Source of the DNA: Panacagrimonas sp.
Lineage (GTDB): Bacteria; Pseudomonadota; Gammaproteobacteria; Nevskiales; Nevskiaceae
Assembly: GCF_020697055.1 (NCBI RefSeq)
Contig: NZ_JAJFBP010000018.1
Coordinates: 140,096 to 204,095 of the forward strand
Direction of reading: 5' to 3'
Length of the DNA stretch: 64,000 nt
Both the position numbers and the translations under genes were made by a program. Positions 8,871-18,635 of this stretch are shown one piece after another. The first letter of the stretch is position 1, and every line of letters begins with the position of its first letter. Under the pieces are notes generated by a model. The model was not told the DNA's origin, made no database searches, and was given only the letters and a program-made list of their open reading frames with translations.

Positions 8871-11800
8871 CTAGACCGCCACCAGCGGCCGTAGGCGGGC
8901 CGCATGGCCGCCCGCGCCGATGCGCTCGTAACCGACCTGCGCTCGTCGCAACAGCACCCGGCGCGCCGCCGCATCGTCGCAACGCCGCGCTTCCAGTTCG
9001 TCGAGGCGCGGCGTCGCGCCGTCGGCCTGCATCATCCCGATCAGTTCGCGGGCGCGCGCAAACCCCTCGCGCGCGGTGGCCTGGTCCAGCACGGTGCCTG
9101 GGAGCTCGAGCCGTGCGAGCCACGCACGTAGTTCCCACAATCGCGCGCCCGAGGTCTGCGCGCTGGCCACCGCGGCCTGCGCGTGTCGCGACGCCTCGTC
9201 GAATCGTCCCAGCCCGGTGCAGGCTTCCGCGGTCACGGCCAGGTGATGCGCCTCGAACTGGAACGCGCCGCCGCCGTGGTGGATCAGCGGCAGCGCCTCG
9301 GACAGCGGTTCGAGCGCCTCGGCATGTCGTCCGAGCAGGATCAGCGCCTGTCCCATCGCACGCAGCGCCAACGCCTTGAAGTACGGGCTGCCGAACGACT
9401 CGGCCTGTTCGAGCGCCAGGCGCGCCTGTTCGTGCACGCCGGTTGCGTCGCCGGTGAACCATCCCATCTCGACGTGCAGGCCGTGCATCCAGCTCGCGCT
9501 GCGCCCGTCGCGCTCGGCGAACGCGATCGCCGTGTCCAGGTCCTCGCGTGCACGCAGCAGTTCGCCGTTCCAGGCGAGCTGGATCGAGACGAACGCGCGC
9601 GACAGCGTGGTGTCGGAACGGATCGGACCGCGCAGCCACTCGTCGCCGGTGGCCCAGTTGGCCAGCTCCAGGCCTTCGCGCAGGCGTCCGATCGAGCCGA
9701 ACGACAGCAGGATGGCGAGCCGGAAGCGGCTGGCCAGGTCGGCGCGCATCGCATCGGGGCAACCGCGCACGCCGGCCTCGACGTACTCGGCGGCGCGGTC
9801 GGCGTGCCCGCGCTGCAGCTGCGCGTTGCCATAGGAGATCGACAGCTCGGCCGCGCACGCGGGGTCGCCGCATTCCTCGGCGAGCTGGCGCGCCTCTGCG
9901 TAGGCGCGATCGACGGTCACGGGATCGATCGTGATCAGCTGCGACAGGCGCACCAGACCGGCACGCGCGCTGATGCGCAGGCTGCGGATCTCGGGCGAAA
10001 ACGGCGCGCGATCGAGGTTGTCGACCGCGGCGTGGAACTGCTCGGCGGTGATCTTGGCGTCGCGCGTGGCGAACCACAGCGCGGCGTGGAGATTCCATCG
10101 CCCGGCCTTGGCCCACTCGCCCGCCCGCGCCCAGTGCTCGGCGATGCTGCGCGCGGTGGCCTGCACCGGCTGATCGCCGCAGGACTGCTCCAGCGCCGCG
10201 GCCAGGCGCGCGTGCATCGCGGCGCGGCTCGATTCGAGCTGCGCGTCGTACGCCACTTCACGAACCAGCGTCTGCGCGAAGCGTCGCTGCACGCCGTCGC
10301 GCCGCAGGAAGCCGGCGCGTTCGAGCGCATCGAGCGCGGGCCCCGGAACCGGGTCGTCGTCGTTGAGCAGCGCGAGCAGCTGGTCGTCGAACGTCGCGCC
10401 GACCACCGATGCCGCCTGCAGCCAGCGCTTGTGTCCCGCGGGCAGGCGATCGATGCGCGCGGCGATCAGCGCGTGCACCGTGTCGGGAATCGGCAGCGTC
10501 ACGACCGGCCGCAGCAACCGATACCGGCCCTGGGCTCCTTCGAGATGGCCGGTCTCGGCCAGCGCAACGACCGCTTCCTCGACGAAATAGGGATTGCCGC
10601 CCGCACGTTCAGCGATGCGTGCATCGAGTCCCGCCACGCTCGGGTCGGGTCCGAGCAGGGCGCCGGCCAGGCGCGTGAGCGCCGCCTTCGACAGCGCGCC
10701 CAGGTTCAGCGACTCGTCGGCGGCGGGCAGACCGTCCGGCGCGGCCTCGCTGCGCCAGCTCAGCACCAGCAACGTCGGCGTGCCGGTGACCGCGGAGACC
10801 AGATGCTGCGTGAACTCCATCGTCACCGGGTCCAGGTGCTGCAGGTCCTCGAACAGCAGGATCTGCGGCGCGTCCGACTTGGGAAGGTAGTGCGCGAGCA
10901 TCCGCATCATCGGTTCGCGCAGCTGTGCGGCGAGCGATTCGTTGAGCTCACCCGGCAGTCCGACGCCCGAGAACTCCATCGCGAATGCCAGCGCGCCCGG
11001 CCGCGCGCGCACCGCCTCGGGGATGTCGGCCTCGATGCACGCGCGCACCTGCTCGCGCGTCGCCGTCGGCCCCTCGCAGCCGATCCGCGACAGGTACAGC
11101 GCGCGCGGTGCCGCCATCGGGGCATGCCGCGTGAACGGCGAGGCTGCCGCGCGATGCACGCGCACGCCGCGCTGCGCCGCCGCCGCCGCGAGGAATTCGT
11201 GGCACAGGCGCGACTTGCCGATTCCCGCCGGCCCGACGATCGAGACCACGCGGCCGCGTCCACCGACCGCCTCGGCGAGCAGCGTCTGCAGGCGCGCCAG
11301 CTCGGCCTCGCGCCCGAAGAAGAACGACGCGCCGTCGGCGAGCCGGCGTTCGAGCCGCGTCTCGTGCGTGCCGCGGCCTTCGAGCGCGAACACCTCCACC
11401 GGCCGTTCCACGCCGTTGACGCGCGTAGCGCCCAGACTGCGCATCGAGAACGGCCCTTCGGCCTGGATCGCGGTGGCGCGCGACAGGTAGACCTGGCCGG
11501 GCTCGCAGATCTGCTCGAGTCGTGCGGCCAGGTGCACCGTGGCGCCCTGCGCGGTGTAGTCCATCCGCAGGTCGTCGCCGATGCGGCCGACCACCACCTC
11601 GCCGGTGTTCAGGCCGATGCGCAGCGTGAGGTTCAGTCCGCGCTCGAGGCGCAGCGCGTCGGCGAACCCGCGCACCGCGGCCTGCATGTCCAGCGCCGCG
11701 TGACAGGCGCGTTCGGCATGATCTTCGTGCGCCACCGGCGCGCCGAACAGCGCCATCACGCCGTCGCCGGTGTACTGGTTGATCGTGCCTTCGTAGCGAT

Positions 11801-12098
11801 GCACCGCGGTGGCGAGCAGGCCGAAGAATCGATCCAGGACACCGTGCCAGGCTTCGGCACCGGCCTGCTCGGCCAATCGCGTGGAACCCTTGATGTCGGC
11901 GAACAGCACCGTCACGCGCTTGCGCTCGCCGATCATCGCGGAGCGATCCTTCAATACCCGCTCCACCAGGTGCCGCGGCGTGTAGCCCGCGGACCGCGGC
12001 GCGTCGACGGCCGGCGCGTCCGACAAGCGCGTTCCGCACTGGTTGCAGAAGCGCGAACCGTCGGGATTGTCGGCCGCGCAGGCGGGACAGGCGATCAT
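8871..12098 (-). CDS. Zinc-ribbon / class III nucleotide cyclase / AAA-type ATPase / TPR regulatory protein
   Basis: A 1075-residue multidomain protein. Cys4, Cys7, Cys18 and Cys21 (CPAC...CNQC) form an N-terminal zinc ribbon. A class III cyclase domain spans about 58-238, with metal-binding Asp68 (LFADIKGST) and Asp112 (YTGDGVMALFGAP). The VNLAAR segment reads VHLAARLE, so the transition-state Asn is His; this variant recurs in AAA-linked cyclases and leaves activity uncertain. A STAND/AAA ATPase follows with Walker A GPAGIGKS (289-296), and the last 400-500 residues are TPR-like helices. The start at 12098 is set by the Cys-rich start MIACPACAADN. It diverges from the reductase gene across 71 bp. 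It could supply or sense a cyclic nucleotide for the nearby cNMP-binding exporter (speculative). Confidence 0.87.
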   Translation of the reverse strand: MIACPACAADNPDGSRFCNQCGTRLSDAPAVDAPRSAGYTPRHLVERVLKDRSAMIGERKRVTVLFADIKGSTRLAEQAGAEAWHGVLDRFFGLLATAVHRYEGTINQYTGDGVMALFGAPVAHEDHAERACHAALDMQAAVRGFADALRLERGLNLTLRIGLNTGEVVVGRIGDDLRMDYTAQGATVHLAARLEQICEPGQVYLSRATAIQAEGPFSMRSLGATRVNGVERPVEVFALEGRGTHETRLERRLADGASFFFGREAELARLQTLLAEAVGGRGRVVSIVGPAGIGKSRLCHEFLAAAAAQRGVRVHRAAASPFTRHAPMAAPRALYLSRIGCEGPTATREQVRACIEADIPEAVRARPGALAFAMEFSGVGLPGELNESLAAQLREPMMRMLAHYLPKSDAPQILLFEDLQHLDPVTMEFTQHLVSAVTGTPTLLVLSWRSEAAPDGLPAADESLNLGALSKAALTRLAGALLGPDPSVAGLDARIAERAGGNPYFVEEAVVALAETGHLEGAQGRYRLLRPVVTLPIPDTVHALIAARIDRLPAGHKRWLQAASVVGATFDDQLLALLNDDDPVPGPALDALERAGFLRRDGVQRRFAQTLVREVAYDAQLESSRAAMHARLAAALEQSCGDQPVQATARSIAEHWARAGEWAKAGRWNLHAALWFATRDAKITAEQFHAAVDNLDRAPFSPEIRSLRISARAGLVRLSQLITIDPVTVDRAYAEARQLAEECGDPACAAELSISYGNAQLQRGHADRAAEYVEAGVRGCPDAMRADLASRFRLAILLSFGSIGRLREGLELANWATGDEWLRGPIRSDTTLSRAFVSIQLAWNGELLRAREDLDTAIAFAERDGRSASWMHGLHVEMGWFTGDATGVHEQARLALEQAESFGSPYFKALALRAMGQALILLGRHAEALEPLSEALPLIHHGGGAFQFEAHHLAVTAEACTGLGRFDEASRHAQAAVASAQTSGARLWELRAWLARLELPGTVLDQATAREGFARARELIGMMQADGATPRLDELEARRCDDAAARRVLLRRAQVGYERIGAGGHAARLRPLVAV

Positions 12099-12169
12099 GC
12101 CCGCATCATAGGGTCGATCGCCGCGATCGAACGACGGTCCGCAGACCCTGGGCAACGGGAGACCCGCAC

Positions 12170-13153
12170 ATGATCCTGATCGTCGGCGCCGGCGCCGTCG
12201 GCACCATCCTGGCAACGCATCTGGCGGCCGCCGGGCGTGACGTGGGCCTGTACGCGCGCCCCAAGGACGTGGCGCGTTTCGGCGGCATCGGACAGGTGCG
12301 CACCGACTTTCCGGATGGACGTCGTCCTGCGCTGACGGGGCCGCGTCCGAAGCTGGTGACCACGCTCGATCTGGCCGGCGTCGAAGCGCTGGTGATCGGC
12401 GTGAAATATCCCGATCTCGAGCCGCTGCTCGCGCAGCTGCCGGATCCGGTTCCGCCCGGCTGCACGCTGGTCTCCACGCTCAACGGCGTTGCGCCGCTGC
12501 GCGTGCTGCGCGCCGCGCGCCCCGCGGCGCGCGTGGTGCCGATGAGCGTGATGATGAACGGACAGCTGCTGGGTCCGCTGCACGCGCGCCTGGCGACGCG
12601 CGCCGAGATCGTGCTCGGCGATCCGGATCCGTCGCTCGTGGCGCGTTTTCAGGGCACCGGCATCCTCGTGAAGGTCGCGCACGGAGAGGAGGCGGTCTGG
12701 GGAAAGCTGCTGATCAACCTCGCCAACGCGATCTGCGCGCTCACGCGAACGACGTTCAAGGACCTGTTCCTCGATCGCGACCTGCGGCGCGTCTACGTCG
12801 CGGTGCTCGAGGAGACCACCGGTGCGCTCGACGCCGCACGCATCCGCTGGAAGATGCCGCTGGTGCTGCCCTACGGCGCGTACCGCTGGGCCCTGCTGCA
12901 CGGCGGTCCGCTGCCCTGGTGGTTCGCCAAGTACCGCAACGGCGTTCGCGAAGGGGCCTATCCGTCGATGGTCGCGGACGTCGAGAACGGCCGCCTCACC
13001 GAGGTCGAGCAGCTCAATGGCGAGGTGGTGCGCCTGGGTCGCGAGACCGGGTTTCCGACGCCCGCCAATGCGACGCTCGTCGACCTGATCGGTGCGGGCC
13101 GCACGCCGCCGAAATTGGCGCCCGCACAGCTTCGCGCCCGCATCGGCTGCTGA
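12170..13153 (+). CDS. Ketopantoate reductase family (ApbA/PanE-like) oxidoreductase
   Basis: 327 residues. The N-terminal Rossmann motif MILIVGAGAVGTILATHLA binds NADPH. The central part has the hallmark VIGVKYPDLEPLL and STLNGVAPLR segments, and the C-terminal helical domain carries WGKLLINLANAICALT, including the catalytic-type Lys of the family. GGGAGA lies 7-12 nt before the ATG. The family includes 2-dehydropantoate 2-reductase (pantothenate synthesis) but also many paralogues of other substrate range. No panB, panC or panD is near, so I do not assign panE. selO follows on the same strand 52 bp later, probably independently. Confidence 0.8.
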   Translation: MILIVGAGAVGTILATHLAAAGRDVGLYARPKDVARFGGIGQVRTDFPDGRRPALTGPRPKLVTTLDLAGVEALVIGVKYPDLEPLLAQLPDPVPPGCTLVSTLNGVAPLRVLRAARPAARVVPMSVMMNGQLLGPLHARLATRAEIVLGDPDPSLVARFQGTGILVKVAHGEEAVWGKLLINLANAICALTRTTFKDLFLDRDLRRVYVAVLEETTGALDAARIRWKMPLVLPYGAYRWALLHGGPLPWWFAKYRNGVREGAYPSMVADVENGRLTEVEQLNGEVVRLGRETGFPTPANATLVDLIGAGRTPPKLAPAQLRARIGC

Positions 13154-13205
13154 CCGCGGCCACGCGCGACTGCCCCCGGGCACGTTCGTGGCTCAGAATC
13201 ACGCC

Positions 13206-14549
13206 ATGAGCGCCTCTTCTCTGCAAAACCTCGACTGGGTCGACCACCTCGCCCGCCTTCCGGCCGCGTACTACTCCAAGGTGATGCCGGAGCCGCTGTC
13301 GGCGCCGCGCATGGCGCATTTCAACGCACCGCTTGCCGCGCGCATCGGCCTGCCGGCGAACGCGGCGAACGATCCGGACGTGCTGGCGTTGATGGCGGGC
13401 AACGCGGTGCGGCCGGGCGTCGATCCGCTGGCCACGGTCTACGCCGGTCACCAGTTCGGCACGTTCGTGCCGCAACTGGGCGACGGCCGCGCGATGTGGC
13501 TGGGCCAGATCCGCAACGCGGACGGCGAGCTGTTCGAACTGCAGCTCAAGGGCGCGGGGCACACGCCCTACTCGCGCTTCGCCGACGGCCGCGCGGTGCT
13601 GCGCTCCATCGGCCACTTCGAGTTCTTCTACTACCAGCAGCGCCACGACATGCTCGCGCCGCTGGCCGATCACCTGATCTCGCTGCACTTCCCGCAGTTC
13701 GCGGATCGAGCGCCGCAGGATCGCTACGCCGCGTGGCTCGGCGAGGTGGTCGAGCGCACCGCACGGCTGATCGCGCAGTGGCAGGGCGTGGGCTTCTGCC
13801 ACGGCGTGATGAACACCGACAACATGTCGACGCTGGGCCTGACGATCGACTACGGCCCGTACGGCTTCCTCGACGGATTCCAGAGCGGCCACATCTGCAA
13901 CCATTCCGACGAAGCCGGTCGCTACGCCTACGACCAGCAGCCGCGCATCGGCTACTGGAACAGCGCCAAGCTGCTGCAGGCGACGCTGCCGCTGCTGCAC
14001 GAGGAACCCGAAAAAGCCGTCGAGATCGCGCAGGCGATCCTGGCGCGCTATCCCGACGCGTATGCCGATGCGGCCCTCGGCGGATGGCGCGGCAAGCTCG
14101 GGCTGCAGCAGGCACGCGAGGGTGATCGCGATCTGGCCAACCTGTTCCTCAACATCCTCGATCGCGGGCGCAACGACTTCACGCGCTGCTTCCGCGGTCT
14201 TGCGGCCGTGCGGTCGGACGCCGGCGCGCCGCCACCCGCCGTCCGCGACGAGATCACCGATGTGGCCGCGTTCGACGCATGGCTGGTCAGCTATCGCGAG
14301 CGCCTGCGCAGCGAAACCAGCGACGATGCGGCGCGCGCCGCGCGGATGAATGCGGTCAATCCCAAGTACGTGCTGCGCAACCACCTGGTGCAGACCGCCA
14401 TCGAGCAGGCCGAACACGGCATCGATGGCGAGGTCGCGCGGCTGTTCGACATCCTGCAGCGGCCGTTCGACGAGCAGCCCGAAAACGAGGCCTACGCAGC
14501 GCAGCCGCCGGCGTGGGCGCAGGAAATCAGCGTCAGCTGCTCTTCGTGA
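13206..14549 (+). CDS. selO: SelO/YdiU-family protein AMPylator with internal in-frame deletion
   Basis: 447 residues, shorter than the roughly 480-520 usual for SelO pseudokinases, which transfer AMP from ATP to protein hydroxyls in redox control. Family signatures are clear: VYAGHQFGTFVPQLGDGRA, LKGAGHTPYSRFADGRAVLRS (Lys115), HGVMNTDNMS, DYGPYGFLD (metal Asp215), NHSDEAGRY, and the C-terminal SVSCSS where eukaryotic SelO has selenocysteine. At residue 134/135 (DNA 13607/13608) the sequence jumps from AVLRS to IGHFEFFYY. About 55-60 residues normally there are absent: the helix with the ion-pairing Glu and the RVAPSxxR segment with two nucleotide-binding Arg. The frame stays open. The product may be catalytically dead, or this is an assembly artefact. 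Confidence 0.9.
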   Translation: MSASSLQNLDWVDHLARLPAAYYSKVMPEPLSAPRMAHFNAPLAARIGLPANAANDPDVLALMAGNAVRPGVDPLATVYAGHQFGTFVPQLGDGRAMWLGQIRNADGELFELQLKGAGHTPYSRFADGRAVLRSIGHFEFFYYQQRHDMLAPLADHLISLHFPQFADRAPQDRYAAWLGEVVERTARLIAQWQGVGFCHGVMNTDNMSTLGLTIDYGPYGFLDGFQSGHICNHSDEAGRYAYDQQPRIGYWNSAKLLQATLPLLHEEPEKAVEIAQAILARYPDAYADAALGGWRGKLGLQQAREGDRDLANLFLNILDRGRNDFTRCFRGLAAVRSDAGAPPPAVRDEITDVAAFDAWLVSYRERLRSETSDDAARAARMNAVNPKYVLRNHLVQTAIEQAEHGIDGEVARLFDILQRPFDEQPENEAYAAQPPAWAQEISVSCSS

Positions 14550-14553
14550 TGGT

Positions 14554-15906
14554 TCAGGGCGCCGCGGCGACCGGCTCGGCCACCTTGGGCGCGACGAACG
14601 CCTGATCGGGCCCGAAGAAGCTGCGCAGGCCGCCCGCCGGATCCGGCAGGTTCAGCAGTTCTTCGTACGAGCGCAGTTCGTAGGTCTGGCGCTGCGTGGC
14701 GACCACCGCCGGGTCGTCCGCGCGCACCACGCGCGTCACCTCGTGCGTGCCGCTGCGCAGGCGCACCGCGATCGGGCCCGATGGCGCGCCATCCTTCTGC
14801 GGGATCAGGATCGTTTCGGGCGCGTCCTCGCGACGCTGCAGCGCCGACACGGGGAACACGAAGTGTGCGCCGCCGGACGCATGGATCGTGTCGTGCACCA
14901 GCGGGTTGCCCTGCTCGTCGAGCGTGACGCGCCAGATCAATCCGTCGAGCGCGCCGCCGCTGCCATCGTCCTTGGACGAGGGCACCTGCGCGGAGAACCA
15001 GACGAAGTACGAGATCTGCAGCAGGCTGCGTCCGCCAAAACGCGTCAATCCCGTCAGGTAGTACACCACCGGCTTGCTCGGATCGACGCCCGGTCCCTGC
15101 AGCGTCTGCACGGCCAAGGCGGGACGATCGTGGTCGCCGCCGGTTTCGATCCACAAAGCCGGTGCGTGCGTGTGCGCCAGGTGCACGATCTCCGACCACA
15201 CCAGGCCCACGCGGCCGAGCAGGTCGCGCGGCTTGTCACGCAGGTCGATGGTGCCCTCGGGATATTCCGGGTTCGGATTGGCCTGCGCCGCCCAGACCTT
15301 CAGCTCATTGGGTGCCGGCGGCGGTGCGAGCGGCGCCTCGAACTGCTTTTCGATGTCGCGACGAAACTCGCCCAGTCCGCTTTCGAGGAACGGCACGGCG
15401 ATCGGATACAGGCCGAGCACGCGCTGCGTGGTCGAGTAGTCGTCCGGGTACTTCACCGCTTCGATCATCTTGTCGCGGAACGCGGCGTCATCGAGTTCCC
15501 AGGTGCGCAGCCATCCGCCGCAGGCGCGCATGTCGAGCAACACCGTCGAGGCCTGCTCTTCGCCGAGCTTGAGATTGCGCAGCTCCACCTCGCGCGCCTC
15601 GTCTTCCTGCGCGCGCAGGTAGCCCACCCATTCCCAGAACGCGTCGAGATTGGGCAGTTCGTGCGCGAACGAGGCGGTGTAGCGGTCCGCGCGCAGATAC
15701 GGGAATCCCGGAATGCGGTGATAGCCCGCATCGCGCACGCCCGCCGCGTCGATCCGCTCGTCGACCTGGGCGTAGAGCGCGATGCACTTCTCGCCGTCGG
15801 GTGTTTCCGGACGCTGCGCGACCGACATCGTCGAGCAGCCCGTCGTCAGCGCGCACGCGGCCAGACACCACAACAGGGGGTTGGCGGGAATCCGGGCACG
15901 CGTCAT
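14554..15906 (-). CDS. Putative lipoprotein of unknown function
   Basis: 450 residues. ATG at 15906 gives a signal peptide MTRARIPANPLLWCLAACAL ending in the lipobox LTTGC, so the mature protein probably starts at that Cys and is membrane-anchored. The next residues (STMSVAQ) lack an inner-membrane retention Asp. The body contains several paired aromatic motifs (YHRIPGFPYLR, FWEWVGYLRAQ, LTRFGGRSLLQISYFVWFS) and a conserved-looking HASGGAHFVF. I do not recognise a catalytic family. Proteins of this size and lipobox occur in other Lysobacterales (from memory, unverified). It converges with selO 4 bp away and is separated by 90 bp from the next leftward gene. Confidence 0.72.
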   Translation of the reverse strand: MTRARIPANPLLWCLAACALTTGCSTMSVAQRPETPDGEKCIALYAQVDERIDAAGVRDAGYHRIPGFPYLRADRYTASFAHELPNLDAFWEWVGYLRAQEDEAREVELRNLKLGEEQASTVLLDMRACGGWLRTWELDDAAFRDKMIEAVKYPDDYSTTQRVLGLYPIAVPFLESGLGEFRRDIEKQFEAPLAPPPAPNELKVWAAQANPNPEYPEGTIDLRDKPRDLLGRVGLVWSEIVHLAHTHAPALWIETGGDHDRPALAVQTLQGPGVDPSKPVVYYLTGLTRFGGRSLLQISYFVWFSAQVPSSKDDGSGGALDGLIWRVTLDEQGNPLVHDTIHASGGAHFVFPVSALQRREDAPETILIPQKDGAPSGPIAVRLRSGTHEVTRVVRADDPAVVATQRQTYELRSYEELLNLPDPAGGLRSFFGPDQAFVAPKVAEPVAAAP

Positions 15907-15996
15907 TCGACTATCTCCGGCTAGCGTCAAATCGAGCAAAGCAGAGTCGTCGCCGGCGCGTCTATGCGGGCAAGCGCTATTCGGGGCGCTCGCCCA

Positions 15997-16995
15997 TCAG
16001 GTGTCGAACACGTCCGCGACCAGTTCGTAGGAACGCAGTCGCGACTCGTGATTCCAGGTGTTGGTGACGATCATCAGTTCGTCGGCGTCGGATTCGTTGC
16101 GCATCGCCTCGAGACCCGCGCGAACCTGCGCCGGCGTTCCGACCACCGCGGGCCCGCGCATGCGCTGCACCGCCAGGCGTTCGGCCTCGGTCCACGGATA
16201 GGCCTTGGCCTCTTCGGGGCTGGGCAGGGGCAGGTGCTCGCCGCGCGACATGCGCAGCCACACCAGTTCCATGCTCATCGCCATGTCCTGAGCCTCGGCC
16301 TCGGTCGGCGCGCAGATCACACCGACCGCGACGATGGCGTGCGGACGCGGGAACTGATCCGAGGCATCGAACGAGGACTTGTACGCCGCCACCGCCGGCG
16401 CCGCGGGCTCCGGACTGAAATGGCTGGCAAACGCGTAACCGAATCCCGATGCGCCGGCCGCAGCGGCGCTGGCGCCGCTCGAACCCAGGATCCACACCGG
16501 CGGCAGCCGCACGTCGTCGGGCATCACGCGCACCTTGGCCAACGGATGACCGGGTGAAAAGCGCGCCTGCGACAGGAACAGCAGCTCGGACATCAGCGGC
16601 GAGAACTGCTCGCCGTTGAACGCGCGAAGTGCGCGGCTCGAGCCCGCCTCGGATCCCGGCGCGCGCCCGATGCCCAGGTCGATACGGCCCGGATGCAGCG
16701 CCGCGAGCGTGTGGAAAGCCTCCGCCACGCGCAGCGGCGCGTGATTGGGCAGCATGATCCCGCCAGATCCGACACGGATGCGCGTCGTCGCCGACGCGAT
16801 GTGCCCGATCAGCACTTCCGGCGCGCTGCTGGCGACGCTGGGCATGCTGTGATGCTCGGCGAACCAGTAGCGCACGTAGCCGCGACGCTCGGCGATGCGC
16901 GCGAGATCGACGGTGCGTCGCGCCGCGAACGACGGCGGCGTGCCCTCGGGAACGGGCGCGAGATCGAGGACCGAAAGCGGGATCGGGCTTGCCAT
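15997..16995 (-). CDS. LLM-class (luciferase-like) flavin-dependent monooxygenase
   Basis: 332 residues of the bacterial luciferase-like group 1 fold. Landmarks are [12 protein letters not shown] at the N-terminus, [47 protein letters not shown], and [22 protein letters not shown]. These match the YhbW-type subfamily, which uses reduced FMN to oxidise an unknown substrate. The ATG overlaps the stop of the DUF1993 gene by one base (ATGA), so the pair is translationally coupled. Cytosolic, with no signal peptide. It may participate in small-molecule oxidation; the substrate is not inferable. Confidence 0.87.
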   Translation of the reverse strand: MASPIPLSVLDLAPVPEGTPPSFAARRTVDLARIAERRGYVRYWFAEHHSMPSVASSAPEVLIGHIASATTRIRVGSGGIMLPNHAPLRVAEAFHTLAALHPGRIDLGIGRAPGSEAGSSRALRAFNGEQFSPLMSELLFLSQARFSPGHPLAKVRVMPDDVRLPPVWILGSSGASAAAAGASGFGYAFASHFSPEPAAPAVAAYKSSFDASDQFPRPHAIVAVGVICAPTEAEAQDMAMSMELVWLRMSRGEHLPLPSPEEAKAYPWTEAERLAVQRMRGPAVVGTPAQVRAGLEAMRNESDADELMIVTNTWNHESRLRSYELVADVFDT

Positions 16996-17504
16996 CAGCC
17001 GGGCTTCCCGAGGAAGTCCATCTTGCCGATCTCGACGCCGTTGTGGCGCAGGATGTTGTAGGCGGTGGTGCAGTGGAAATACACGTTGGGCAGCACGAAG
17101 CCCTGCACGTAGCCCAGGCCCTGGAAGTTCAGATCGCCACGCGGCGTCTTGATCGTGACCGGCTTGCTCTCGGTACCGTCGATCTGTGCCGCGCCGATAC
17201 CACGCACGAACGCGAGCGTGCGATCGATGCGCGATTCGAGATCCGCGAAGCTCTGCTCGTTGTCCTCGAACCTGGGCGCCTCGAGGCCCGTCAGGCGCGC
17301 CACGCAGCCCTTGGCCATGTCGCAGGCGACCTGCACCTGGAACGTCAGGGGGCGCATGTCGGGAAACAGGCGGTACTGGATCAGCGCCGCCGGTTCGATC
17401 TTGCGCGACTCGCAGTGCGAGGCCGCCTTGGACAGCAGGTGACGCAGGTTTTCCAGCGCGCGCACGACAGGCGGGATCGCGAGCTGATACATGCCGATGG
17501 ACAT
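16995..17504 (-). CDS. DUF1993 family protein
   Basis: 169 residues. The start [20 protein letters not shown], the [21 protein letters not shown] segment and the C-terminal [20 protein letters not shown] are characteristic of DUF1993, a DinB-like four-helix family. The histidines in such folds can bind a metal, but no function is established. CGGAG precedes the ATG at 17504. The gene is coupled by a shared base to the downstream LLM monooxygenase, suggesting a joint redox or detoxification role (inference). Confidence 0.85.
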   Translation of the reverse strand: MSIGMYQLAIPPVVRALENLRHLLSKAASHCESRKIEPAALIQYRLFPDMRPLTFQVQVACDMAKGCVARLTGLEAPRFEDNEQSFADLESRIDRTLAFVRGIGAAQIDGTESKPVTIKTPRGDLNFQGLGYVQGFVLPNVYFHCTTAYNILRHNGVEIGKMDFLGKPG

Positions 17505-17606
17505 GGGAATGCTCCGTTGCGGGGGAGATGCGAGCACCGATTCTAACCGTGCGCCATCCGCGCACCCGCTTGGCAACGGTGGCGTGCCTGTGCGCACACT
17601 TCCGGC

Positions 17607-18548
17607 ATGCGCCCCGCCCTGTTGCTGTCGCTCGTGTTCGCCCTGATCGGGTCTCCGATTGCCGCGTCGGCGGCCCCGGCGACCTGGAACGATCTGCAGT
17701 CGCGGCCGGCACCGGCGAGCGCCGGGCAGCGCATCGCCTACGGCCGCGCGCCTTCGCAGTTCGGCGAACTGCGCCTGCCCGGCGGCACCGGACCACATCC
17801 GGTGGTCGTGCTGCTGCACGGCGGCTGCTGGTCGCGCGGCTTCGACCTGCGCTATCTCTCGCTGCTGGCCGAGGCGATCACGCGCGAGTTCGGCGTGGCG
17901 ACGTGGAACGTGGAGTACCGCCGCCTCGGCGAACCCGGCGGCGGCTGGCCCGGCACGATCGCCGATGCCGCGCAGGCGGTGGATCACCTGCGCACGATCG
18001 CGCCGATCCACAAGCTCGACGTGGCGCGCGTGGTGGCGGTGGGACATTCGGCCGGCGGACAACTCGCGCTGTGGCTCGCCTCGCGGCCGCGACTGCGTCC
18101 CAACAGCGCGGTCTTTCGTCCGCAGCCGCTGGCGCTGCATGGCGTGATCGGGCTGTCGCCGATCACCGACCTGATGGAGTTCGGCGAAGGTCGCGGCACC
18201 TGCAACGCGGCCGTCGACGATCTGATGGGCGGCACGCCTGCGCAGCAGCTCGGGCGCTATTCGCAGGTCTCGCCGCGCGCGTTGCTGCCGCTGGAGCTTC
18301 CGCAGTGGCTGATCCAGGGCGAACTCGACGCGATCGTTCCGACCACCGAGGTGCACGCGTACGCCGATGCGTCGCGACGCGAAGGCGATGCGGTGGAGCT
18401 GCGCGTGATTCCCGCCGCCGGACACTTCGAACCGGTCCTTCCCGCCGGCCCCGCGTGGGACGCGCTGCGCGATGCACTGCGCGACCTGCTCGAGCGGCAG
18501 AAGCCGAGTCCGTCGCCTGGCGTGCCCGGGGCCACTGGCACGTCCTGA
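17607..18548 (+). CDS. Exported alpha/beta hydrolase (esterase/kynurenine formamidase-like)
   Basis: 313 residues with a signal peptide ([16 protein letters not shown], cleavage near ASA-APAT). The oxyanion motif [13 protein letters not shown] and the nucleophile elbow [10 protein letters not shown] identify an HGG-type alpha/beta hydrolase. The likely acid is the Asp in [12 protein letters not shown] and the His is in [10 protein letters not shown]. Such enzymes hydrolyse small esters or amides in the periplasm or outside; substrate unknown. The last nine residues (GVPGATGTS) and the stop codon are encoded inside a dispersed repeat (copy at 18532-18556), so the original C-terminus was probably different. 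Confidence 0.85.
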   Translation: MRPALLLSLVFALIGSPIAASAAPATWNDLQSRPAPASAGQRIAYGRAPSQFGELRLPGGTGPHPVVVLLHGGCWSRGFDLRYLSLLAEAITREFGVATWNVEYRRLGEPGGGWPGTIADAAQAVDHLRTIAPIHKLDVARVVAVGHSAGGQLALWLASRPRLRPNSAVFRPQPLALHGVIGLSPITDLMEFGEGRGTCNAAVDDLMGGTPAQQLGRYSQVSPRALLPLELPQWLIQGELDAIVPTTEVHAYADASRREGDAVELRVIPAAGHFEPVLPAGPAWDALRDALRDLLERQKPSPSPGVPGATGTS

Positions 18549-18633
18549 AATCCCCGTCGCTTCGCGTGCCCGGGGCCCCAGCCCCGGGCCTTCGCCGGGC
18601 AGGACGTGCCACTGGCACGTCCTGAAATCCCCG
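18532..18633. repeat. REP-like direct and inverted repeat cluster
   Basis: A 25-bp sequence beginning CCACTGGCACGTCCTGAAAT occurs twice in direct orientation (18532-18556 and 18609-18633). Between them CGTGCCCGGGGCC recurs with its complement, and AGGACGTGCC-act-GGCACGTCCT (18601-18623) forms a perfect 10-bp hairpin. The first copy supplies the stop codon of the hydrolase gene. The arrangement resembles a REP/BIME-type extragenic palindrome. No RAYT transposase is present in the window. Confidence 0.75.
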
Positions 18634-18635
18634 GC

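Noticed and set aside
9183..12173. A 996-codon open frame opposite the cyclase-ATPase gene
   Set aside because: Low-complexity Arg/Gln/Gly composition and no motif; the opposite strand has zinc-ribbon, cyclase and Walker motifs in order.
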